From Streptomyces sp. NBC_01351 (GTDB lineage Bacteria > Actinomycetota > Actinomycetes > Streptomycetales > Streptomycetaceae): DNA of 64,000 nt. The DNA lies in the NCBI RefSeq assembly GCF_036237315.1, contig NZ_CP108356.1, positions 6,081,501 through 6,145,500 of the forward strand, written 5' to 3'. Positions 45,482 through 53,746 of this stretch are shown here, piece after piece. The position numbers and the translations under genes were made by a program. The notes beneath the pieces were generated by a model. That model made no database searches, had not been told where the DNA came from, and saw only the letters and a list, made by a program, of their open reading frames with translations. Every line of letters starts with the position of its first letter. The stretch's first letter is position 1.

Positions 45482-45519
45482 TGCACTGCCGGAAACTGCA
45501 CTTCTTCAAAAGCTGCACT
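45482..45519. repeat. Three spaced TGCACT direct repeats before the DUF3040 gene
   Basis: TGCACT at 45482-45487, 45497-45502 and 45514-45519, spaced 15 and 17 bp, within an A-rich patch unusual for this genome (CTAAAAATGCACT, TTCTTCAAAAG). It lies about 110-150 bp upstream of the DUF3040 start. Confidence 0.6.
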
Positions 45520-45659
45520 GGCCACACGGCCTGTGAGCGGCCACTGAGGCGGTTATTCCCCAATGATCCGTCCGCCATGCCGGTCGGTCACCCGATCATA
45601 CGGGGCCGAACGCCATAGCGGAGGGTGTGTGGCCGACTCCATGCGCGGAAGATCGCAGA

Positions 45660-46418
45660 TCAAGCCTGCTTCTCACCCAGTACGTGCAGCTGCGTGGCGA
45701 CGGCGTGGAAGGCGGGGAGCTCCGCCGCGGCCTCCTCCAGGCGCAGCAGTGCCTCCACCGCGCCCGGCTCGGTGTCCACCAGGACGCCCGGGACGAGGTC
45801 GGCGAAGATCCGCACGCCGTGCACCGCGCCGACCGCCAGACCGGCCCCGCCGACCAGCTCGGAAAGCTGTTCGGCGGTGAAGCGGCGCGGCACCGGGTCG
45901 CCGCTGCCCCAGCGGCCGGCCGGGTCGGTGAGGGCGGTCCGGGCCTCCGTGAAGTGGCCGGCCAGCGCGCGGGCGAGCACGGCCCCGCCGAGGCCGGCGG
46001 CCAGCAGGCTGAGCGTGCCGCCGGGGCGCAGAGCGGCCACCGCGTTGGCCACGCCCTCGGCCGGGTCGTCCACGTACTCCAGCACGCCGTGGCAGAGCAC
46101 GACGTCGTACGAATCGCGCTCGACGACCTCCAACAGGCCCTGGGCGTCGCCCTGGACACCGCGGACCAGGTCGGCGAGACCGGCCTCGGACACCCGGCGC
46201 TCCAGCCCGAACAGTGCGTTCGGGCTGGGGTCGACCACGGTGACCCGGTGGCCCAGGTGGGCCACCGGCACGGCGAACTTGCCGGTGCCGCCCCCGGTGT
46301 CGAGCACGTCCAGCACATCCCGCCCGGTCGCCTTCACCCGGCGGTCGAGGGCCTCCTTGAGGACCTCCCACACCACGGCGGTGCGAAGGGAGGCGCGGGG
46401 GCGGGAATTGTCCGACAC
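45660..46418 (-). CDS. Class I SAM-dependent methyltransferase
   Basis: A 252-aa Rossmann-fold methyltransferase. Motif I is LDVLDTGGGTGKFAVPVA, followed by an acidic residue in VTVVDPSPNAL, DAQGLL near motif II and VVLCHGVLEYVDDPAEGVANAVAALRPGG in the motif III/IV region. It resembles CmoM/SmtA-type enzymes that act on tRNA uridines in other bacteria, but the acceptor cannot be fixed here. GTG start. It is downstream of the HEPN gene on the same strand with an 88-bp gap. Confidence 0.9.
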   Translation of the reverse strand: MSDNSRPRASLRTAVVWEVLKEALDRRVKATGRDVLDVLDTGGGTGKFAVPVAHLGHRVTVVDPSPNALFGLERRVSEAGLADLVRGVQGDAQGLLEVVERDSYDVVLCHGVLEYVDDPAEGVANAVAALRPGGTLSLLAAGLGGAVLARALAGHFTEARTALTDPAGRWGSGDPVPRRFTAEQLSELVGGAGLAVGAVHGVRIFADLVPGVLVDTEPGAVEALLRLEEAAAELPAFHAVATQLHVLGEKQA

Positions 46419-46506
46419 GACTGATGGCTCCTCGGCGCGCTAGGGAAGGGGGGAGCGGTCAGTGCCCCACCCGGCCCCACCCTATTGCCTTCGGCAGCCC
46501 GGCAGC

Positions 46507-47001
46507 TCATCCCGCGTCCGGACGCTCCGGACGCGGCCCCGGCAAGGGCCCCGGGAGGGTCTGCGCCAGCGGCCGGAGGGCGAGCATCCGCTCCACCAGG
46601 CGCAGGAACATCGAGGCCGCACGCACCAGATCGTCCGCCTCCCGGCTGCTCGCCGCGCCCGCTATCCCCGCCTCGGCCCTGGCCCGCCGCGCCGCACCGG
46701 AGGCGAAGAGCGCGCTCCACTCGGCGAGCTCCGGCGCTATCTCCGGGAGCACCTCCCACGCGCTGCGGATCCGGGGCCGCCGCCGCGGGTTGACCGGCTC
46801 GGGCCGGCCGCGCGCTGCGAGCACGGCCGCGGCGGTGCGCAGCGCGGCGAGGTGCGCGGTGGCGTACCGCTCGTTGGGCCTGGTCAGCCGAGCCGCCTCG
46901 GCCAGGCCGCCGCGGGCCTTTTCGAGCAGGTCGAGCGCTGCCGGCGGAGCCGCCGACCTGCGCGGGACGGGATGGACAGGGGACGGGGACGGTGTGGCCA
47001 T
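46507..47001 (-). CDS. SAV_6107-type HEPN domain protein
   Basis: A 164-aa helical protein. After a Pro-rich start, residues 20-150 form an all-alpha HEPN fold with LDLLEKARGGLAEAARL, ATAHLAALRTAAAVLAARG and a final LVRAASMFLRLVERML. The peptide NERYATAHL contains R-x4-H, the catalytic motif of HEPN ribonucleases, so RNase activity is possible. No nucleotidyltransferase antitoxin is adjacent. AGGAGGTTCGTC before the ATG is a strong ribosome site; the longer frame is rejected. It probably forms an operon with the methyltransferase gene. Confidence 0.86.
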   Translation of the reverse strand: MATPSPSPVHPVPRRSAAPPAALDLLEKARGGLAEAARLTRPNERYATAHLAALRTAAAVLAARGRPEPVNPRRRPRIRSAWEVLPEIAPELAEWSALFASGAARRARAEAGIAGAASSREADDLVRAASMFLRLVERMLALRPLAQTLPGPLPGPRPERPDAG

Positions 47002-47152
47002 GACGAACCTCCTGTCGTTGCGTTGCACGGTGCGTTTCTGCCTTGTCCCCATCGTGACCGGCCCCACTGACAATCCCGCTGACCTGCGCTTTTGCAGTGA
47101 CAAGCCGGGCAACTGCCCCCTCCTGCACCGCCGGTGCGCAAAGGGATGCTAG

Positions 47153-47180
47153 TTTTTGAACTGACCGGTCAGTTCAAAAA
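47153..47180. promoter_or_regulatory. Perfect 28-bp palindrome, probable TetR operator
   Basis: Each arm is 14 bp (TTTTTGAACTGACC and its exact reverse complement) with no spacer. It lies 14 bp before the start of the ABC ATPase gene, over or just after the promoter. The core ACTGACCGGTCAGT is a familiar TetR-family operator type, and a TetR gene ends this operon. Confidence 0.92.
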
Positions 47181-47193
47181 GAAGGGGGACGGC

Positions 47194-48042
47194 GTGGACA
47201 GCCCGCACGGCGCGGCCGTCAAAGCCGAGAACTTCGGACTCAAGGGCCCGCGCGGCTGGGCCTTCCGTGGAATCGGCGTCGACGCGGCGCCCGGCTCGCT
47301 CATCGCGGTCGAAGGCCCCTCCGGCAGCGGCCGCACCTGCCTGCTCCTCGCCCTCACCGGACGGATGAAGGCGACCGAGGGGCATGCCGAGGTCGGCCGC
47401 CACCGGCTGCCGAAGCGGATGACCGCGGTCCGCCGGATCGCCGCGCTCGGCCCGGTCACCGGGGTCAACGAGCTCGACCAGGCCCTCACCGTCGCCGAGC
47501 AACTGCGCGAGGGCGCCCTGCTCCAGCGCCGCTACGAAGGCTCCGTCCGCGCCCTGCTGCGCCCCCGCGCCGAGCGCGGCGCCGCGACCGCGGCCCGCAT
47601 CGACGCCGCGCTGGCCGTCGCGGGACTGGACCTCGCCGCGCTGCCGAAGGGCCCGCGGACCTCTGTACGGGACCTCGAACGACTGGAGTCCGTACGGCTG
47701 TCCGTGGCCATCGCCCTGCTGGGTGCCCCACGGCTGCTGGCCCTGGACGACCTCGACCTCAAGCTCTCGGACGCCGAACGCGAAGAGGCCTGGGCCCTGC
47801 TCCGCCGGATCGCCGCAGCGGGCACCACCGTCCTCGCGGTGTGCAGCGAGGCCCCGGCGGACGCCACCGTCCTGCGGACCTGCCCGCCCGACACCGCGGA
47901 GCCCGCGGACCCAGCGGACACGGACACGGACAGGGACGCCGACACCGGCACCGACGCCGACGCCGACACCGGCACCAACGACCACACCGACGAAGACACG
48001 AAGGGGGCGGACGATGCGCTCGCCGAAGCTGGCCGCGCTTGA
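47194..48042 (+). CDS. ABC transporter-like ATP-binding protein with degenerate motifs
   Basis: A 282-aa ABC-fold protein. The P-loop reads EGPSGSGRTCLLLALTG: the invariant Walker A Lys is Arg. No LSGGQ is present; the equivalent position reads RDLERLESVRLSVAIAL. Walker B is LLALDDLD, with Asp in place of the catalytic Glu. The last 35 residues are an Asp/Thr/Ala repeat tail (DTDTDRDADTGTDADAD). The GTG at 47194 has GAAGGGGGAC upstream; a longer start would overlap the operator. It overlaps the YhgE gene by 29 nt. Probably a regulatory or weak ATPase partner of that permease. Confidence 0.86.
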   Translation: MDSPHGAAVKAENFGLKGPRGWAFRGIGVDAAPGSLIAVEGPSGSGRTCLLLALTGRMKATEGHAEVGRHRLPKRMTAVRRIAALGPVTGVNELDQALTVAEQLREGALLQRRYEGSVRALLRPRAERGAATAARIDAALAVAGLDLAALPKGPRTSVRDLERLESVRLSVAIALLGAPRLLALDDLDLKLSDAEREEAWALLRRIAAAGTTVLAVCSEAPADATVLRTCPPDTAEPADPADTDTDRDADTGTDADADTGTNDHTDEDTKGADDALAEAGRA

Positions 48043-50101
48043 GCTGAAGCGGTTCGGGCGGGGGAAGCTGCCCCGGGCCGCTCTCGTCGCACTGCTCCTG
48101 CTGCCGCTGCTCTACGGGGCCCTGTACCTCTGGTCCTTCTGGGACCCGTACAGCCGCCTCGACAAGGTGCCCGTCGCCCTGGTCAACTCCGACAAGGGCG
48201 CCAGTGTCGAAGGCGAGCGCATCACCGCCGGCGACGAGATCACCAAGAAGCTCCACGACAGCAAGACCTTCGACTGGCACGAGGTCAGTGCCGAGGAGGC
48301 CGCCAAGGGACTGGAGAACGGGACGTACTACCTGTCCCTCACCATGCCCGCCGACTTCAGCGAGAAGATCGCCTCCAGCTCCGGCGAGGACCCCGCCGCC
48401 GGCGCGCTCCAGGTCCACACGAACGACGCCAACAACTACATCGTCGGCTCGATCTCCCGCACCGTCTTCTCCGAGGTCCGCTCGGCGGCGTCCACCAACA
48501 CCTCCCGCGGCTTCCTCGACAAGATCTTCGTGTCCTTCTCCGACCTCCACGACAAGACCGCCGAGGCCGCCGACGGCGCCGACAAGCTCAAGGACGGCGC
48601 GAGCAAGGCCCAGCAGGGCGCCAAGGAGATCGCCGACGGGCTCGACACCGTCGAGGAGAAGAACGGCGAGCTCACCGGCGGGCTGAAGAAGCTCAACTCG
48701 GCGGCGGCCAAGCTGGCGACCGGTACGAAGGACATCGCCGCCGGCACCCAGCAGGTCGCGGACAAGGTCAACGGCACCGCAGGCCAGGTCCGCCCCTACC
48801 TGGACAACCCCAAGCAGCTCGCCGACGCGGCCGTCCTCGTCGCGGACACCGCCAAGGTCGTCAACAACCACCTCGACACCTTCGGCAAGAAGGTCCCGGC
48901 CGCCGCCAAGGTCAGCAAGCAGGCCGCCGTCCTCGCCGCCGACACCTACACCCGCACCTGCACCGGTTCGGCCCCCAAGCCGCTGCCCGCCGCCTGCGCC
49001 GACATGAAGAAGCTGAAGGACGCCGCCGCCGAGGCCGCCCTGCTCACCGGGGACGTCGACACCCTGGTCAAGGACTCCAACGGCGACCTGGCCGCCCTGC
49101 GCAAGCAACTCACCGACCTGGAGAAGCAGGCCCGCAAGCTCGCCGTCGGCGCCCCCGGCCTCGCCGGCAAGCTCGACCAGGCCGTCGCGGACGTCAAGGC
49201 CCTCAACGACGGCGCCCACAAGGTTGCCACCGGCATGGCCCAGCTCCACGCCGGCCTGGGCAAGGCCACCGACGGCTCCGCCGCCATCGGCGAGGGCGTC
49301 GGCAAGATCGGCGACGGCGCGCACAACCTGAACGGCGGCATCTACAAGCTCGTCGACGGCAACGGTGCCCTCGCCGACGGCCTGCACGAGGGCGTCACCA
49401 AGATCCCGGACTACGACGAGCAGCAGCGCGACGCCCGCACCGAGGTCATGGCCGACCCGATCCGGCTCGCCAACCAATCCCTGCACAAGGCGCCCAACTA
49501 CGGCACCGGCTTCGCCCCTTACTTCATCCCGCTCTCCCTCTGGGTCGGCGCGATGGTCGCCTACATGCTGATCGCCCCGCTCAACAAGCGGGCCCTGGCG
49601 GCAGGCGCCTCGCCCTGGCGGATCGCCCTCGCCGGCTGGCTGCCCGTGGCGGCCCTCGGCGCGGCGCAGGTGGGCGCACTGATGTCCGTACTGCACTGGG
49701 GCCTCGGCCTGGAGATGGCCCACCCGGCCCTCACCGTCGGCTTCCTGCTGCTGGTCACGGGCTGTTTCGCGGCGATCGTGCAGTGGCTCAACGCCAAGTT
49801 CGGCGCGGCCGGCCGGATCCTCGTCCTCGCCGTCCTGATGCTCCAGCTGACCTCCGCGGGCGGGACGTACCCCGTCCAGACCAGCCCCGGCTTCTTCAAC
49901 GCCATCCACCCGTACCTGCCGATGTCGTACGTCGTCGAGAGCCTGCGCCACCTGATCAGCGGCGGCCCGCTCACCGCGGTCTGGCAGGGCTCCGCGGTCC
50001 TGGTGGCCTTCACGGCGGGCGCGCTGGCGCTCACCGCGCTCGCCGCGCGCGGCAAGCAGGTGTGGACCATGGACCGGCTGCACCCCGAACTGAGCCTGTA
50101 G
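48014..50101 (+). CDS. YhgE/Pip-family ABC-2 type membrane protein
   Basis: A 695-aa protein. One membrane helix near the N-terminus (ALVALLLLPLLYGALYLWSFWDPY) is followed by the family motif LDKVPVALVNSDKGA; a very long extracytoplasmic region (about 45-480) contains helical heptads such as DGADKLKDGASKAQQGAKEIADGL; five or six helices close the protein (about 495-690). The family includes phage-infection protein Pip and the type VII-linked YueB/EsaA receptors, and many members are ABC-2 permeases. The ATG at 48014 begins inside the ATPase gene. Substrate unknown; envelope export or membrane stress is likely. Confidence 0.92.
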   Translation: MRSPKLAALELKRFGRGKLPRAALVALLLLPLLYGALYLWSFWDPYSRLDKVPVALVNSDKGASVEGERITAGDEITKKLHDSKTFDWHEVSAEEAAKGLENGTYYLSLTMPADFSEKIASSSGEDPAAGALQVHTNDANNYIVGSISRTVFSEVRSAASTNTSRGFLDKIFVSFSDLHDKTAEAADGADKLKDGASKAQQGAKEIADGLDTVEEKNGELTGGLKKLNSAAAKLATGTKDIAAGTQQVADKVNGTAGQVRPYLDNPKQLADAAVLVADTAKVVNNHLDTFGKKVPAAAKVSKQAAVLAADTYTRTCTGSAPKPLPAACADMKKLKDAAAEAALLTGDVDTLVKDSNGDLAALRKQLTDLEKQARKLAVGAPGLAGKLDQAVADVKALNDGAHKVATGMAQLHAGLGKATDGSAAIGEGVGKIGDGAHNLNGGIYKLVDGNGALADGLHEGVTKIPDYDEQQRDARTEVMADPIRLANQSLHKAPNYGTGFAPYFIPLSLWVGAMVAYMLIAPLNKRALAAGASPWRIALAGWLPVAALGAAQVGALMSVLHWGLGLEMAHPALTVGFLLLVTGCFAAIVQWLNAKFGAAGRILVLAVLMLQLTSAGGTYPVQTSPGFFNAIHPYLPMSYVVESLRHLISGGPLTAVWQGSAVLVAFTAGALALTALAARGKQVWTMDRLHPELSL

Positions 50102-50115
50102 AGAGCTGTTGACCT

Positions 50116-50760
50116 GTGAGAATCAGCGCCATGGAACGCAGCACCGGTACAAGCGCGGGCGGCGGCGGCCGACGCCAGGCCACCCGGCAGAAGCTCTACG
50201 AGGCGGCGGTGACGCTCATCGCGGAGCAGGGCTTCTCGGCCACCACCGTCGACGAGATCGCCGAACGGGCGGGCGTCGCGAAGGGCACCGTCTACTACAA
50301 CTTCGCGAGCAAGAACGACCTCTTCGAGGAGCTCCTGCGGCACGGCGTCGGACTGCTGACCGCGTCACTGCGGGAGGCGGCGGAGTCGACCGAGGCGCGG
50401 GGCGGCACGCGGGTCGAGGCCCTCGACGGGATGATCCGGGCCGGCCTCGTCTTCATCGACCGCTACCCGGCCTTCACACAGCTGTACGTCGCCGAGCTGT
50501 GGCGCACCAACCGGACCTGGCAGTCCACGCTGATGGTGGTCCGGCAGGAGGCGGTCGCCGTGGTGGAGAAGGTGCTGCGGGAGGGCGTCGAGCGGGGTGA
50601 GCTGAGCGCGGAGATCGACGTGCCGCTGACGGCGGCGGCGCTGGTCGGGATGGTGCTGGTCGCCGCGCTGGACTGGCAGTCCTTCCAGAGCGAGCGGTCC
50701 CTGGACGACGTCCACTCGGCGCTGTCACTGCTGCTGCGGGGCCGGGTCAGCGGGCGGTAA
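50116..50760 (+). CDS. TetR/AcrR family regulator of the ABC/YhgE operon
   Basis: A 214-aa repressor. Helix-turn-helix: TRQKLYEAAVTLIAEQGFSATTVDEIAERAGVAKGTVYYNFASKNDLF (about 23-70), then a helical ligand domain with TAAALVGMVLVAALDWQSF near the end. It is the third gene of the operon, 14 bp after the permease stop, and most likely binds the 28-bp palindrome before the first gene, giving autoregulation. GTG start; an ATG five codons later is an alternative. Confidence 0.92.
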   Translation: MRISAMERSTGTSAGGGGRRQATRQKLYEAAVTLIAEQGFSATTVDEIAERAGVAKGTVYYNFASKNDLFEELLRHGVGLLTASLREAAESTEARGGTRVEALDGMIRAGLVFIDRYPAFTQLYVAELWRTNRTWQSTLMVVRQEAVAVVEKVLREGVERGELSAEIDVPLTAAALVGMVLVAALDWQSFQSERSLDDVHSALSLLLRGRVSGR

Positions 50761-50831
50761 GACCCCCGGTCGGCGGTGTCCGCGCGGGACGAGGAGCCCG
50801 TACAACTGGTGGGGCCTGCCGGGCGCGGCAC

Positions 50832-50873
50832 TGAGTATCCGTACCTAGACGCGGAAATGAGTACGTGCACGGA
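50832..50873 (+). promoter_or_regulatory. Two MacR-like boxes
   Basis: TGAGTATCCGTACCTA (50832-50847) matches 11 of 14 fixed positions of TGAGTACnnGTACTCA, and TGAGTACGTGCACGGA (50858-50873) matches 11 of 14 with a perfect left half. They start 26 bp apart. The consensus is recalled from work on S. coelicolor MacR. Confidence 0.5.
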
Positions 50874-51033
50874 TGGGCCCCCACCTGCGCGGACGCCAGA
50901 CTGGGGGCGACGAACGGGAGACCCGGTCCGCACCGCCGACACGGGGCTGCGGAGCGGACCGGGTGCCTCCTCGTCCGTTTACGGGGTGAGGTGAGGCGGC
51001 GGGGCTCGGGGGGATCGAGCCTCGCCGCCTTTT
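50874..51033 (+). ncRNA. Putative structured RNA or small-ORF transcript ending in a terminator
   Basis: Between the MacR-like boxes and the terminator stands a perfect 11-bp stem, ACCCGGTCCGC (50921-50931) with GCGGACCGGGT (50954-50964), then the terminator stem 50994-51030 and TTTT. A 72-codon frame (50776-50994) also spans the region; a shorter start at 50857 would begin MSTCTDG. I cannot tell RNA from peptide, and no known RNA family is recognised. Confidence 0.35.
50994..51033 (+). terminator. Intrinsic-type terminator with T tract
   Basis: AGGCGGCGGGGCTCG (50994-51008) pairs with CGAGCCTCGCCGCCT (51016-51030) with one mismatch, followed by TTTT. It ends a rightward transcript: either read-through from the TetR gene or an independent RNA. 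Confidence 0.8.
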
Positions 51034-51059
51034 CGCGTCCGCGGGTGGCCGGGTGCGGC

Positions 51060-51327
51060 GCCGCTCCCGGGGCTCCGCCCCGGACCCGGCGCCTCAAACG
51101 CCGGCGGGGCTGGATCCGGCAGATGCCGGTTGCTCAGTGCGGCTCAAAGAACGGGGCTCCGCCCCGGACCCCGGTCCTCAAACGCCGGACGGGCTGGAGA
51201 TTCAGCCTCGCCGGCGTTTGAGGAGCTGGGGGCAACCCCAGCGGTAGCTGGGGGAGGGTCTGGGGGCGGAGCCCACAGTTTCGGGAAGGGGCGGGGTGGG
51301 GGAAGGCCCCGCAGGGCCCCGCCCCCC
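51060..51327. repeat. Long intergenic inverted-repeat element, family A copy 5, with an embedded B hairpin
   Basis: Two left halves (CCTCAAACGCCGGCGGGGCTGG and CCTCAAACGCCGGACGGGCTGG), one right half (CGCCGGCGTTTGAGG), then a CCCCAGC-GGTA-GCTGGGG hairpin (51236-51253) and the GGGAAGGGGCGGGG tail seen in copy 3. It ends at the transglutaminase gene stop. Confidence 0.85.
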
Positions 51328-51328
51328 G

Positions 51329-53746
51329 TCAGCCGCGGCCGCGCAGGGGCAGCCGGAGCCGGAGCGCGGCCAGGCGGGCCGATACCGCAGAGGCCGCGGC
51401 GGACCAGCGCTTCGACGCCGCCCAGGAGAGACGGGCCGCCGAGCGCGGGGCCAGCAGCGCGCGCAGCCGCGCCCCGCGGGACACCGCGGACAGCAGGCCC
51501 GCGCGGGCCAGCAGGACGTCCGAAGCCAGCTCCGGGTACGAGACCTCCGCGCCCGGGGGCGCGTACAGGGACCGTTCCACCGCGCCCGCCACCCGGTGCA
51601 CGGCGGCGGAAGCCTCCGCGTCCAGCCCGCCCAGGTCGGCCACCCGCGCGGCGGCCCGGCGCGGGGACAGCGCCCCGTCCGGGGCCACGCCCACGTCCCA
51701 GGCCGCGTCACCCAGCTCCCGCCAGGCCGCCAGGACCTCGCCCGATCCCAGCCGACGCGCCCGCGCCCGGGTCCGCCACAGCAGCGGCAGCAGCGGCAGG
51801 CCCAGCACCACCAGCACGGCCACCGCCCAGACCGCCAGCGTTCCCGCCGAGGGCCAACCGCCACCGGAGGAGCCCGGCGCCGGCGCGGCCGCACCGCACT
51901 CGCCGAGCCTCTTCAGCTCCGGCGGGCAGTCGTCGGCCGTCGACGGCGCGGCCGAAGGCGCCGGGGCGCTCTGCGAGGGCAGCGGCGCCGGAGCCGACGG
52001 CTGGGGTGCCTGAGCCTGCGGCCGGGAGTAGTCCGGCACGGTGAGGCCCGACCGCGGCGTCGGCTCGAACCGGGTCCAGCCCACGCCCTGGAAGTACAGC
52101 TCCGGCCAGGCGTGCGCGTCCCGCATCGAGACGTTCACGCTGCCGTCGGCCTGCTTCTCACCCGGGGTAAAGCCCACCGCCACCCGCGCCGGGATCCCCA
52201 GCGAACGGGACATCGCGGCCATCGAGAAGGCGAAGTGGACGCAGAAGCCCTCCTTCGCGGCGAGGAACCGCGCCACCGCGTCCGATCCCGTGCCCGAAGC
52301 GGTCCTCGTGTTGTAGCGGAAGCCGCCGGTCACCGCGAAGTAGTCCTGGAGCTTGACCGCCCGCGTGTAGTTGTCCTTCGAGCCCTGCGTCACCTGGCGG
52401 GCCGTCTCGGCGACCACCGGCGGCAGGTTGTCCGGCAGCTTCGTGTACTCGGCCCGGATCGCCGGGTCCGGTTCCGGGGCCCTGGACAGCTGCTGCGCCG
52501 TCGGCTTCAGCAGCAGGCTCCCCACGGTGTACTTCGCGCCCTGGACGTTCTGGAACTTGTCCCGGCCCAGCTGGTCCCCGACCAGGGTCCGGCCCTCCGG
52601 CTCGAACCGCCACTTCCCGCCGATGTCCACCTGCGTCGCCGGGTACGGCATCGGCAGGTAGCGCTGGGTGTAGCTGTTCGCCGCGGAGACGCTGGTAATC
52701 ACCTCGATCGCGCCGGCCCGGACCGCCGGGCTGAGCCCGGGAGGCGTCGGCAGCTGCGCCGGGACGTCGGTCAGCGACCGCCCGGAGGCCTCCCACTTGA
52801 CCCCGTTGAACTCGTCCAGCGCCAGGATCCGCAGGTACTGGTCGCCCTGCTGCGGATTGTCCGTGCGGTACTTCAGGACCACCCGGTTGTCCTGCGCGTT
52901 CAGGCTGCTCTGCAGGGACACCAGCGGGTTGACGGCCGAGATGGTCCCGCCCGCCCCGCTGCCGCCGCCCTCCTCGCCGGCCTGCGCGCCCAGCAGTCCG
53001 CCGCCGAGCGCGGGCAGCGCCGCCGGCACCGCCAGCGCGATGCCCAGCGCCACCGCGCCGATCCGCCGCCCGGTCCGCACCGGGGCCGTCGCGTGACCGC
53101 CCGTACCGCCGCCCAGGCCGGAGGCGGCCGAGACCCGGTCGCGCGGGGCACCGCCGAAGACCCGGCCCCACTGGGCGAGCCGGTCGCGGCCCTCGGCCAG
53201 CAGCATCATCAGGTAGCCGCAGCCCGCCAGCAGGAAGGAGAACCAGGAGGCCTTCCCGCCGCCCGACAGGCCCGCGGCCACCGAGTACAGCGCGAGCAGC
53301 GGCAGCCCGGCCGCCGCAGCGGTCCGCGCGGTCACCGCCAGCGCGTCCACGAGCAGCCCGATGAGCAGCACCCCGGACAACAGCAGCAGCCGGATGCCGT
53401 CCGTCAGCGGCGCCGGGATCGCGAACTCGCTCACGTCCTGCACGCCCCGCTGGAACAGCGCCCCGAAGTCCGTGACCAGGTAGGCCAGCGGCCCCTCCCC
53501 GGTCGACTCGCCCTTGCCCAGGAAGAGGAACGCGAGCAGGACCAGCGACACCAGGGCCTGCGCGGCCACGGTCAGCGACCGGGCCAGCGGCACCCGCCGG
53601 GCGCCCGCCCCCACCGCGCTCTGCACGGCCAGCAGCAGCGCCGCCTGGATCAGCCAGCCCGCCGACTGCACCAGCGGGGTCAGCGCCCACGAGGTGAGCA
53701 GCGTCGCCAGTGCCGCGAACAGCGTCAGTCTCGCGCGCCCGCTCAT
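51329..53746 (-). CDS. Membrane transglutaminase-like protein (TgpA/DUF3488-DUF4129 type)
   Basis: An 805-aa protein. Five to seven membrane helices occupy residues 1-250. An extracytoplasmic region contains the transglutaminase core: Cys in KEGFCVHFAFSMAA, His in MRDAHAWPELYF and Asp-equivalent region at GWTRFEPTP. A Pro/Ser/Ala linker follows, one more helix (about 650-675) and a cytoplasmic C-terminal domain of DUF4129 type. The ATG at 53746 has GGAGG upstream and overlaps the DUF58 stop (ATGA). With DUF58 and MoxR it forms a conserved three-gene unit thought to assemble or modify envelope proteins or peptides. Confidence 0.93.
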   Translation of the reverse strand: MSGRARLTLFAALATLLTSWALTPLVQSAGWLIQAALLLAVQSAVGAGARRVPLARSLTVAAQALVSLVLLAFLFLGKGESTGEGPLAYLVTDFGALFQRGVQDVSEFAIPAPLTDGIRLLLLSGVLLIGLLVDALAVTARTAAAAGLPLLALYSVAAGLSGGGKASWFSFLLAGCGYLMMLLAEGRDRLAQWGRVFGGAPRDRVSAASGLGGGTGGHATAPVRTGRRIGAVALGIALAVPAALPALGGGLLGAQAGEEGGGSGAGGTISAVNPLVSLQSSLNAQDNRVVLKYRTDNPQQGDQYLRILALDEFNGVKWEASGRSLTDVPAQLPTPPGLSPAVRAGAIEVITSVSAANSYTQRYLPMPYPATQVDIGGKWRFEPEGRTLVGDQLGRDKFQNVQGAKYTVGSLLLKPTAQQLSRAPEPDPAIRAEYTKLPDNLPPVVAETARQVTQGSKDNYTRAVKLQDYFAVTGGFRYNTRTASGTGSDAVARFLAAKEGFCVHFAFSMAAMSRSLGIPARVAVGFTPGEKQADGSVNVSMRDAHAWPELYFQGVGWTRFEPTPRSGLTVPDYSRPQAQAPQPSAPAPLPSQSAPAPSAAPSTADDCPPELKRLGECGAAAPAPGSSGGGWPSAGTLAVWAVAVLVVLGLPLLPLLWRTRARARRLGSGEVLAAWRELGDAAWDVGVAPDGALSPRRAAARVADLGGLDAEASAAVHRVAGAVERSLYAPPGAEVSYPELASDVLLARAGLLSAVSRGARLRALLAPRSAARLSWAASKRWSAAASAVSARLAALRLRLPLRGRG

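Noticed and set aside
45372..45659. RNase P RNA or other stable RNA in the gap near the methyltransferase
   Set aside because: The conserved RNase P blocks (GAGGAAAGTCC-like) are absent on both strands.
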